Assembly: GCA_934654765.1 (NCBI GenBank)
Contig: CAKUGX010000008.1
Span: 1 to 34,059, forward strand
Direction of reading: 5' to 3'
Source of the DNA: an uncultured Collinsella sp.
GTDB lineage: Bacteria > Actinomycetota > Coriobacteriia > Coriobacteriales > Coriobacteriaceae
DNA: 34,059 bases
Every line of letters begins with the position of its first letter. The stretch's first letter is position 1. Both the position numbers and the translations under genes were made by a program. The notes beneath the pieces were generated by a model. It was not told the origin of the DNA and searched no databases. It saw nothing but the letters and a program-made list of their open reading frames with translations. Below are positions 8,701-15,292 of the stretch, piece by piece.

Positions 8701-11700
8701 ACCAGCTCGAAGGAGAACTCGCCGGCGGCAAGCGTGCGCCCGGTCAGGGACTTGGTCGCGGTGATCTGGTCGGTGACGCTGAACTTGTCAGGCGTCACGT
8801 TATAGGTATTAGTGAACGTGAAGGCCGCGTTGCCGTCCGGCTTGCGGGACACGCGCAGATTGCCCTTGCCGTCATCGGTCACGGTGAAGGAAACCTCGCG
8901 CGACGGCTTGGCGTCGTTGGTCACGCCAGCGACCTCGCCGGACTCGGTCACGGTGTAGGTAAAGGTGTGCTCGCGCTTCTCGGGCTTCTCGCCCAGAGCC
9001 TTGTTAAGGCCGTCGAGCGTAAAGGTGATCTTGCCAAAGTCGACCTTGCCGTCGGCGCCGTTGTGCACGCTCGCGTTCACGGGCATGGGTGCACCCTCTT
9101 CGCCGGTCACGGTAAAGGTGAACTTGCCGGCGATGTCAGCCGGGGTCAGGCCGTCGACGGCCTGCAGGTTCTTGATACCCACAAGCGATGCCTCGGCGGC
9201 ATTCGTGGTGTAAGCGTTCTTGAACTCGATGCTCTTGGGATCCTCGGCACCCTTCACCTCGTGCGTGGCAACCAGCTGGCCCTTGCTGTTATCGCTGATG
9301 GTCGTCACGATGGTGTAGACCGTTTCGTCGTAGGCAATACCACCGGCGTCACCCTTGACCTCGTGCAGCTTGTAGGTGTGCTGACCGATCTCAGTGTACT
9401 TGATAGCGCTGAACGTCACCTTGCCGTTGGCATCGTTCTTGACGGTCTCGACAGGCTTATCTTCCTTGTCCACGACTTCGAGCAGCTCAAAGCTGAACTC
9501 GCCGGCCGCAAGATCGCGCCCGGTCAGGGACTTGGTCACGGCAATCTTGTCGGTGACACTGGACTCAACAGGCTCCGCAGTGTAAACGTTCTTGAACTCG
9601 GTCTCGCCTGCTTCGCTCCAGGCCACCTTCACGTCAGCGCTGAGCACGCCCTTCTTGTTGGGCGTGACCGTCACGGTGATCTTCGCGACGTTCTTGCTGT
9701 AGGCGATGCCGTCAACCGTGGTCCCGGCGTTCTTTTCGCTGACCTTGTAGATATACGTGCCGGGCTCTCTGTATTCGATCGTGCCGAAGTCAATGGCCGC
9801 CTTGCTCTTGTCAATCAGACTGGCCTCGGTAACGGACACGGTCACGGGCGCAGTCGCGGACTCGGGCATCGGGGCGTTGTTCTCGGACGTCAGCCCAAAC
9901 TCAAACGTGTCCTCTTTCGTCCAGGCGCGGCCTTCGAGCACCTTGGTCAGGCCAAAGCTGGCCTTGGTATCCACCGTTGCCGGCGTCATGTCGTACTTAT
10001 AGCTGATCTTGCCGTTGTTGCCCAGGTAGGAGTTGACATGCGTCGTGGTCGCCTTGGCGGACGTGTTGTTCCACTTGGGATTGAGAACGTCGGTCGCGGT
10101 GCCGGTCTTGTTGCCGCCCACGCTCTCCTTGGTGGTGTGGAGCTCATCGATAAAGGCCAGGCGTGCGGTTCCCACAGTAAACACCAAGTTACCGTTCTCA
10201 TCGGGAACAATAGCGCCGTCGAACTTCGCGGCGTCGCCGCCGATAAATTCGATGACGGCGGTGGCGGGCTTGGCCTCGTCGTTTTCGCCCTGCTCCTCGA
10301 ACTCATCCTTATAGTAATAGGTGGCGTTATCAGCCAGGGAGCCCGTCGCCGGCGTCGTGCAGCCCTCATCCGTGAAAATAGGCGTCTGCTTCTGGAAGTA
10401 GTAGTAGCGGTTGGTGTCGGCGGGCTCAAAGGTCGCAACCGTATTACCCAGAGCGCCGGCAGCCCACTTGTTCGCGTAGAAGTTAACGGTCTTGGCGCGG
10501 TTTTCGTCAACGGTCCTATTACGCTCGATGTAATCCTTAAGCCCCGTTACCTTCTCGGGCGTAAACAGGTTGTCGAGTGCAACCTTCTTCACGCTCGAGG
10601 CATACTTCACCTGGATGGGCTTAGCGTTGTCGACCGAAAGCTTGCCGTCTTCGTTCTTAAAGTGGCTCTGCGGAATCAACGACGCAGGAATCTTGACCGT
10701 TACGATATCGCCGGTCTGGGGCTCGTCCTCTTTGGCATGCTGAACGGTGATGACCAGGTTCGCGGCATCACCCGTAAACGTGTAGGTGTCGACGTTGTCC
10801 TCGGTCTTTGTCGGCTTGTCAAACGTCGTGCCGTTGTATATAAAACCGTCGACCTGCATAAAGTCGCCCAGCTCATCGGTAAACGTAATATAGCCGGACT
10901 TGGTCGCGTCGTAGCCCTTATCAATTTTGGTTGGATGGGGCGGCTCCGACGTAATGGCCTTAGAAATGTCGTCGAAGACCTTCTTGAGCTCGTCGGCATT
11001 GGTCGCCGACTTGTAGAAGTCGGAGTTCTCCGCGCGCGCACCGTGAGCATCCCATGCCGTAGCATTGGGATAGTTGCTCGACACGGCCTGCATGAACTTG
11101 TTCGCTTTATTCGCTTCGTCTGTTCCTAAATCTTGAATGTCTGCACTGGGATTCGCTCCGCTAAAGATGCCGATGGTATAAACGGTGGCCTTGCCGTCCT
11201 TCATGTTCTTGGCAGCCGTCACGGCATCGTTGGCAACCTTAGAATCAAAGTCGCTAAAACTCGTTGGCGTGCCGTCGGTAAAGAACACAACAATCTTCTT
11301 GGCGTCCGCACGGCCAGAAGTTTTGATGTTTTTCTCGGCTTGTTTCATACCATAATCGGCACGCGTAGCGCCAGCAGGTCTAATGGAATCGATCGTTTCC
11401 TTAAGACTCTTTGCGCCGCCAACCGTGCACGCCGTCAACCCTTGCATTGTCTGCGAGTAGTTGTAGCTATGGCCGCCGGAGCGATACGTGTCGTTTCCAA
11501 CCTTATCGGTCTCATTACCCGCAAACTTAACAATGGCAACCTTATGCTGCCTATCCACGCCCTCGATACCCTCGTTTTGCTTGGCGATGGTATCAATAAA
11601 GCTGTTCGCAGCGTTCTTCAGCGCTTCGATACGCTCGGTCTTGTCGCCTCCGCCCATAGGATCATTCATCGAGCCAGAGGCATCCAGCACCATCACGATG

Positions 11701-12047
11701 TCAAGCGGCGTGGTAACCGTCACGGTTGAATTGGATGTCGAAGACATAGCCGAAAGCGTAGTCAAGAAATCCGACTCTTCGTTTTCTCCGGTTGCCTCAA
11801 CCGTTTTGTCGGTCCAGATTCGGCCGACGTTTTGAGTCGTCACCTTATTGCCGCTGTGGCCGGCCGCCCATTTTTCCCAGCGTCCGCTGGTGTCGGGGTC
11901 GACGACCGTCGGTCCGCTCACTGTCGGCCCGTCCATTCCTGTGCTGGACCTGGCGTTGGCCTCGGGCAGCATGGCGAATGCTGCGGCTGGCAATACCAGC
12001 ACTACGGCAAGTATCACCGCCAAGAGACCCCTCGTGTACTTACCCAT
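5742..12047 (-). CDS. Giant LPXTG cell-wall adhesin with vWA domain and repeated isopeptide (Spy0128/FctA-like) modules
   Basis: A 2101-residue sortase-anchored surface protein. A signal peptide (1 to about 33, hydrophobic VILAVVLVLPAAAFA) is followed by a vWA domain (about 115-365) with MIDAS motif DASGS at 122-126 and a later FTDGTP, suggesting metal-dependent ligand binding at the distal tip. After a spacer (365-685) come about ten ~110-130-residue pilin-type modules starting near 685, 820, 945, 1080, 1200, 1325, 1480, 1620, 1800 and 1925. Each has the pattern TKxLxGR, GEFxFxL, a HTYTLxE-like segment and a final FxNxY, the Lys/Glu/Asn pattern of intramolecular isopeptide domains. Modules 3 and 8 are near duplicates. 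Module 8 carries an acidic ADEA-type insert (about 1694-1740). The C-terminus has LPTTG at 2069-2073, a hydrophobic helix and RKR. AGAAGGGAGA precedes the ATG. No sortase gene is in the window. Confidence 0.93.
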   Translation of the reverse strand: MGKYTRGLLAVILAVVLVLPAAAFAMLPEANARSSTGMDGPTVSGPTVVDPDTSGRWEKWAAGHSGNKVTTQNVGRIWTDKTVEATGENEESDFLTTLSAMSSTSNSTVTVTTPLDIVMVLDASGSMNDPMGGGDKTERIEALKNAANSFIDTIAKQNEGIEGVDRQHKVAIVKFAGNETDKVGNDTYRSGGHSYNYSQTMQGLTACTVGGAKSLKETIDSIRPAGATRADYGMKQAEKNIKTSGRADAKKIVVFFTDGTPTSFSDFDSKVANDAVTAAKNMKDGKATVYTIGIFSGANPSADIQDLGTDEANKANKFMQAVSSNYPNATAWDAHGARAENSDFYKSATNADELKKVFDDISKAITSEPPHPTKIDKGYDATKSGYITFTDELGDFMQVDGFIYNGTTFDKPTKTEDNVDTYTFTGDAANLVITVQHAKEDEPQTGDIVTVKIPASLIPQSHFKNEDGKLSVDNAKPIQVKYASSVKKVALDNLFTPEKVTGLKDYIERNRTVDENRAKTVNFYANKWAAGALGNTVATFEPADTNRYYYFQKQTPIFTDEGCTTPATGSLADNATYYYKDEFEEQGENDEAKPATAVIEFIGGDAAKFDGAIVPDENGNLVFTVGTARLAFIDELHTTKESVGGNKTGTATDVLNPKWNNTSAKATTTHVNSYLGNNGKISYKYDMTPATVDTKASFGLTKVLEGRAWTKEDTFEFGLTSENNAPMPESATAPVTVSVTEASLIDKSKAAIDFGTIEYREPGTYIYKVSEKNAGTTVDGIAYSKNVAKITVTVTPNKKGVLSADVKVAWSEAGETEFKNVYTAEPVESSVTDKIAVTKSLTGRDLAAGEFSFELLEVVDKEDKPVETVKNDANGKVTFSAIKYTEIGQHTYKLHEVKGDAGGIAYDETVYTIVTTISDNSKGQLVATHEVKGAEDPKSIEFKNAYTTNAAEASLVGIKNLQAVDGLTPADIAGKFTFTVTGEEGAPMPVNASVHNGADGKVDFGKITFTLDGLNKALGEKPEKREHTFTYTVTESGEVAGVTNDAKPSREVSFTVTDDGKGNLRVSRKPDGNAAFTFTNTYNVTPDKFSVTDQITATKSLTGRTLAAGEFSFELVEGDKVVARGTNAADGAITMDKVTYDKPGKHTYTLREVNGGTTSKGITYSGAKFTIETTITDNGDGTLSATHELKGDKPATFENTYSVTPTYADLDFDLSKAIDGRDWTDGDEFSFTITSPDGAPLPDPATVTVNKHDAKDGIAAIKFGKIHYTAAGTYKYEIRENAGSTVGMTYDTHVATAEVTVTENGEGNLKANVTKKENGRFTNKYRTELDYVAAGGLWLSKYLDGRPMTEGQFTFTVTPADDASASALGLLPGANNFKSPAAAETTVGLIDILAGHEVTFTQADAGKTFKYTVAEKNDHQPGYTYDDAVRTVTIAIADDTAGTLTATTTVSGGPEGTHETVHKSGENKVEKALVPFHNSYSATTNTPGGTAAQVVATKTLTGRPMVDGEFWFGIAYQGELVEYKNLKPNIGGHVSFDVLHYDTKMLANLAAAGLAHRTDKDGKLAWTINYTAYEDLFGLPNGVSATTWSFGFKVIVVDNGDGTLTATVDYGGVEPLFENVYGADAVNAALAGTKKLQAAEGLTPADITGKFTFTVTADEAGAPMPEHTAATNDAAGNVDFGKIHFTLEDLNRALGVTDDATDETEADEAEADEANADEAKTDEADVDVNADESEDENEPAAATPRSHTFTYTVTETGSAPGVTNDTNATRKVSYTVTDDNAGHLSVVREGDDGADFTFTNTYSVTPTDSVVTDQVKTVKRLIGRDLAAGEFTFELLEDGVVVASGTNDANGTVTLSPIHYEVPGTHTYMLREACPNALGLYKGVTYDGATYTVVTTVSDNGDGTLTATHKLEGTTESAGFTNKYHAMPTQVSIGAIKVLEGRELKKDEFSFKLVGEDIESTVTNDADGKINFDKFEYDEPGTHVYTISEVKGDEAGMTYDKSVFTATVNVVDDGEGNLKASVAYTKDDKSVEGIVFNNAYKKPETPVPTPDPGTPKTVTNIVKTVKGFLPTTGDQQAAALLMAFVIAMAGVGALVWGIRKR

Positions 12048-12099
12048 CGTGTCTCCCTTCTCGCAGGATCAGACCTTGCATCAGCCTAAAGTTACGAAA

Positions 12100-12179
12100 T
12101 GAGACACAGTTAGGGCAGGTGACACACGTTCCAGATTCGGTTTTGCGCATGAGACAAATGTCTCACCAAAGTTGAGACA
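12100..12179 (-). promoter_or_regulatory. TGAGACA palindrome and half-sites upstream of the adhesin gene
   Basis: TGAGACA occurs as a palindrome at 12150-12165 (TGAGACA, AA, TGTCTCA) with same-orientation half-sites at 12100-12106 and 12173-12179. All lie 53-132 bp upstream of the adhesin start codon. The arrangement looks like an operator for a dimeric regulator controlling expression of the giant adhesin. The regulator is unknown. I could not place a convincing -35/-10 pair among them. Confidence 0.45.
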
Positions 12180-12224
12180 CGACGTTTTCGCAGGAAAACG
12201 GGTGCGACTCGAGATCGACGAGCC

Positions 12225-12441
12225 AAAATGATCTGTTTTCCTCCGTCCCCGGGGGATCAGGGGCTGTTACCGATATGGTGCCGTTTCAAAACTATGCCGG
12301 TTTACTACGATAAAAACGAAATCCCCGACCACACCCGCTTTTTTTCGCAAAGTCGCAAGCCGTCTACCTGCGGTTTTGTTTTTGCCGAATGCGGTGTGGT
12401 TGGAGGTTGGCGATTTATCGTAGTAAACCGGCATAGTTTTG
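12225..12441. repeat. Composite hairpin repeat element, copy A
   Basis: A ~155-bp hairpin element has perfect 28-bp outer arms (12287-12314 and 12414-12441; arm contains ACTATGCCGGTTTACTACG). Its interior, read on the minus strand, holds the core AAAACCGCAGGT then GACGGCTTGC and CGAAAAA, shared with copies at 30693 and 30949. A separate 30-bp box (12225-12254, minus strand, CCCCGGGGACGGAGGAAAAC then AGATCATTTT) also recurs beside the other two copies. It lies between the 5' end of the adhesin gene and the 3' end of the ech operon. Confidence 0.75.
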
Positions 12442-12473
12442 TTCGCGGCGGCCTGACCGCGCGCTCAAGCGCG

Positions 12474-12505
12474 GGGCCGGCGGGGCATTTTTGCCCCGCC
12501 GGCCC
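12474..12505 (-). terminator. Strong GC hairpin at the 3' end of the ech operon
   Basis: A 13-bp perfect stem (12474-12486 with 12493-12505) and 6-nt loop begin 10 bp after the echF stop codon. There is no T-run after the stem on the minus strand, so it may be a Rho-assisted or transcript-stabilising hairpin rather than a textbook terminator. Confidence 0.5.
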
Positions 12506-12515
12506 TATTTCAGCG

Positions 12516-12857
12516 CTATTCCGGCTTGGTTTCTACCGTGGGCGTCTTGTCCGCCGCGACTGGGGTGCGGGCGGTGTCCATAGTCAGGCAGTGCTTGGGG
12601 CAGCTTTCGATGCATTCGCCACACACCACGCAGGCATACGGGTCAATCGACCACGTTCCTCCCTTGCGATCGACCGCGAGTGCGCCCGCCGGGCAACGGC
12701 GCGCGCACATGCCACAGCAAATGCACACGTTCATGTCGTTGACGATGTGCCCGCGCAAGCGCTCGGGTGCCGCGAGCTTCTCCTGCGGATAGCACACCGT
12801 GACCGGCTGCTTGACCATAGAACCCAAGGCCGTCTTGGCAAATGTCAGCAAACTCAT
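12516..12857 (-). CDS. echF: Ech hydrogenase subunit F, 2x[4Fe-4S] ferredoxin (NuoI-like)
   Basis: A 113-residue polyferredoxin that passes electrons between soluble ferredoxin and the hydrogenase small subunit. Two canonical [4Fe-4S] motifs are seen: CICCGMCARRCP (about 45-56) and CVVCGECIESCP (about 75-86). The N-terminal ~40 residues match the NuoI/EchF membrane-arm docking region. It is the last gene of the operon, 7 bp after echE, with GAAAGG upstream of its ATG. Loss of either CxxCxxCxxxCP motif would make it non-functional, and both are intact. Confidence 0.88.
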   Translation of the reverse strand: MSLLTFAKTALGSMVKQPVTVCYPQEKLAAPERLRGHIVNDMNVCICCGMCARRCPAGALAVDRKGGTWSIDPYACVVCGECIESCPKHCLTMDTARTPVAADKTPTVETKPE

Positions 12858-12864
12858 GCCGTGC

Positions 12865-13953
12865 CTACCTTTCCGTGCAGCTAATGCAGGGGTCGATGGT
12901 CAGGATAATCATGGGCACGTTGGCAAGGAGCACGCCCTGCAGCGCATGTGTCAGACCCGCCAGGTTCTGCGACGTCGGCGTGCGCACACGGAAACGGTCC
13001 AAGTTCTTGGTGCCGTTGCCGCGCACATAGTAATACGCCTCGCCGCGCGGCTGCTCAATCACAACCTCGCCGCGCGCGCCGTCGGCCGGCGTGAGCTTGG
13101 TGCGCCCGCCGATACCGTCATGCGGAATCTTGCCCACAAGCTCCTTGATGATGTCCATAGCCTGCGTGACCTCGGCGCAACGCACCTGGCAGCGGGCATA
13201 GCAGTCGCCATCGGTAGCGACAATTGGCTCAAACGCAGCCAAATCCGCATAGGCGCCGTCGCCAAACATGCGCACGTCATAGTCCACGCCCGAGGCGCGG
13301 CCGAACGGGCCGACCATCGACAGATCCAGCGCGTCCTTCTTGCTGATCACGCCCACGCCGTGCAGGCGCTCGCCGCAGCTGTCATCGTCCAAAAACGTAT
13401 GCACCAGGGCCTCGTAGTCGGGGCGCATGGCGTCGAGCGTCTGGACAATGCCTGCCAGCTCGGAGTCCTCGATATCGTGCTTAAGGCCGCCGATCTCGTT
13501 AATCGACAGGATCACGCGACCGCCGCACGTGCTCTCAAAGATCTTTAGAATCTGCTCGCGCAGCGTCCACGAACGATAGAACAGCGCCTCAAAACCAAAG
13601 GCATCGGCGAGCAGGCCCAGCCACAGCAGATGCGAGTGGATGCGCGAAAGCTCGTGCAAAATGGTGCGGATATACTGCACACGGCCGGGCACCTCGATGT
13701 CGAGCATGCGCTCGCAGGCGCTGGCATAGCCGCAACTGTGGCCCACAGCGCAAATGCCGCAGATGCGCTCGGCGATGTAGCCAAACTGATGCATGTCGCG
13801 CTTTTCGGTGAGCTTCTCGAGTCCGCGGTGCACAAAGCCGATCTGCGGAATTGCCTCGATGACGCGGTCGTCCTCGATCACCAGGTCCAGATGAAGCGGC
13901 TCGGGCAGCACCGGGTGCTGCGGGCCAAACGGAATAACGGAGCGATGTGCCAT
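12865..13953 (-). CDS. echE: Ech hydrogenase large catalytic subunit ([NiFe], NuoD-like)
   Basis: A 362-residue catalytic subunit of a group 4 [NiFe] hydrogenase. The N-terminal NiFe-binding motif RICGICAVGH (about 63-72) and the C-terminal DPCISCTER supply the four Cys ligands, so this is a hydrogenase rather than complex I NuoD, which lacks them. The protein stops right after CTER with no C-terminal extension, consistent with Ech-type enzymes described as not needing the maturation endopeptidase. AAGGAGG precedes the ATG, 5 bp after the echD stop. Expected reaction: 2 H+ + reduced ferredoxin to H2, coupled to ion translocation by EchAB. No hyp maturation genes are in the window. Confidence 0.93.
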   Translation of the reverse strand: MAHRSVIPFGPQHPVLPEPLHLDLVIEDDRVIEAIPQIGFVHRGLEKLTEKRDMHQFGYIAERICGICAVGHSCGYASACERMLDIEVPGRVQYIRTILHELSRIHSHLLWLGLLADAFGFEALFYRSWTLREQILKIFESTCGGRVILSINEIGGLKHDIEDSELAGIVQTLDAMRPDYEALVHTFLDDDSCGERLHGVGVISKKDALDLSMVGPFGRASGVDYDVRMFGDGAYADLAAFEPIVATDGDCYARCQVRCAEVTQAMDIIKELVGKIPHDGIGGRTKLTPADGARGEVVIEQPRGEAYYYVRGNGTKNLDRFRVRTPTSQNLAGLTHALQGVLLANVPMIILTIDPCISCTER

Positions 13954-13958
13954 GGACC

Positions 13959-14663
13959 TTACGCCTCCTTTTTCTGCTTGTCGCGGGCGGCCTTGGCGGC
14001 AAGCGCCGCGCGGACCTTGGCCGCTTTCTCGGGATCCATGGCGGCGAGCTTTGCCTCCATCTCGGCGGCTTTAAGTGCGGCCTTGGCCGCGGCCTCGTCA
14101 TGCTGAGCATCGGAGCCGGCAGCCGCAGCGGGCTGAGCGGCGGCGCCCGCGGCATCGCCGGCGCCCTCCCCCGCAGCGGCAGCAGCGGCAGCTTTCTCGG
14201 CCGCGGCCTTGCGCGCCTTGGCCTCGGCAGCAGCGCGGACCTTCATGGCCTTCTCGCGCGCGGCCTTCACCTCGGGCGTGATCACGCTCATGGGTTCGGC
14301 CGTCGAGACCTGGTAAAAAAAGCCCTTAAAGTCGATCTGCATGTCGGTGATGGCAAGGCCAAACAGGTCATGCGCCTCGTTCTCAAACGGGAACACCGCC
14401 GGATAGTACGAGCTGATGGACGGGACCTCCTGGTACCGGTCGATACCCTCGACCACCAGATTCTCAATCGCATAGCTGCCGTCCTGCGCAATCTGTTCCT
14501 GCGCGGCGCGGACGTTGATAAACGTATAGACCAGGCGATACGAGCCGTCGTCCACGCAGCGCTCGGCATGCATCTGCACAAAGCGCGCGCCGACGCCCTT
14601 GAGCGCCTGCACATGCGACAGCAGCTCATCGATCCCGACGGTGGTATAGATTGCCTTTTGCAT
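13959..14663 (-). CDS. echD: Ech hydrogenase subunit D (NuoC-like, 30-kDa family) with Ala/Lys-rich tail
   Basis: A 234-residue protein. Residues 1 to about 120 match the NuoC/EchD fold, ending in the family signature ENEAHDLFGL, which holds the small and large subunits together. From about residue 130 onward it is a low-complexity Ala/Lys/Glu tail predicted to be helical or disordered; typical EchD proteins end soon after the signature. The start codon overlaps the echC stop (TAATG), so translation is coupled. The tail is unlike the rest of the complex and its role is unknown. Confidence 0.85.
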   Translation of the reverse strand: MQKAIYTTVGIDELLSHVQALKGVGARFVQMHAERCVDDGSYRLVYTFINVRAAQEQIAQDGSYAIENLVVEGIDRYQEVPSISSYYPAVFPFENEAHDLFGLAITDMQIDFKGFFYQVSTAEPMSVITPEVKAAREKAMKVRAAAEAKARKAAAEKAAAAAAAGEGAGDAAGAAAQPAAAAGSDAQHDEAAAKAALKAAEMEAKLAAMDPEKAAKVRAALAAKAARDKQKKEA

Positions 14664-15280
14664 TACTCGGCCTCCTTTGCAGCGGCGGGCTCGACGGCAG
14701 CGCTGTCAGCAGCGGCGGGCGCACCGTTAGCGGCGCCCGCGTCGGCACCGGCCCCAGCCCCGGCCCCCGCAGCTGCCACAAACCCGTCCTCGCCCAGCTC
14801 GACGCCACCGTCCCAGGTGGCGGCACCGCCCACGGTGAGCGGATCGCCGCCGGCGCGCATCACGGCCTCCTTCTGGTCCAGGATGCCGCACGCCTCCACG
14901 ATGGCATCGATCACCGTCTCGGGGCGAATGGCGCACCCGGGCGCGTACACGTCCACGGGAATCGCGCGGTCCACGCCGCCGATCACGTTGTAGGCATCGC
15001 GGAACACGCCGCCCGAGCACGCGCAGATGCCGCACGCCACCACGCACTTGGGCTCGAGCATCTGGTTGTAGATCTGGCGCACGACGGGCAGGTTTTGCGC
15101 GTTGACCGAACCCGTCACCAAAAAGATATCCGCATGCTTGGGGTTACCGGTGTTGACCACGCCAAAGCGCTCCGCATCGAACAGCGGCGTGAGCGAGGCC
15201 AGCACCTCGATATCGCATCCGTTGCAGCTCGAGCCGTCGTAATGAATAACCCACGGCGAGCGCGACATTTTATGATCCAT
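14663..15280 (-). CDS. echC: Ech hydrogenase small subunit ([4Fe-4S], NuoB-like)
   Basis: A 205-residue electron-transfer subunit that carries the cluster next to the NiFe site. The cluster ligands are visible as SSCNGCD (about 17-23), VACGICACSGG (about 82-92) and APGCAIRP (about 112-119). After residue ~150 the protein becomes an Ala/Gly-rich low-complexity tail, absent from usual NuoB/EchC proteins of ~150 residues. The ATG at 15280 has AGGAGG 8 bases upstream; an internal ATG at 15268 would lose only four residues. It follows echAB by 12 bp. Confidence 0.9.
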   Translation of the reverse strand: MDHKMSRSPWVIHYDGSSCNGCDIEVLASLTPLFDAERFGVVNTGNPKHADIFLVTGSVNAQNLPVVRQIYNQMLEPKCVVACGICACSGGVFRDAYNVIGGVDRAIPVDVYAPGCAIRPETVIDAIVEACGILDQKEAVMRAGGDPLTVGGAATWDGGVELGEDGFVAAAGAGAGAGADAGAANGAPAAADSAAVEPAAAKEAE

Positions 15281-15292
15281 GGATGCCGCCTC

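Noticed and set aside
7380..11129. Very long open frame on the plus strand opposite the adhesin gene
   Set aside because: It mirrors the repeat structure of the adhesin on the other strand, has no RBS and encodes no recognisable domain; it is a by-product of high GC and repeated modules.
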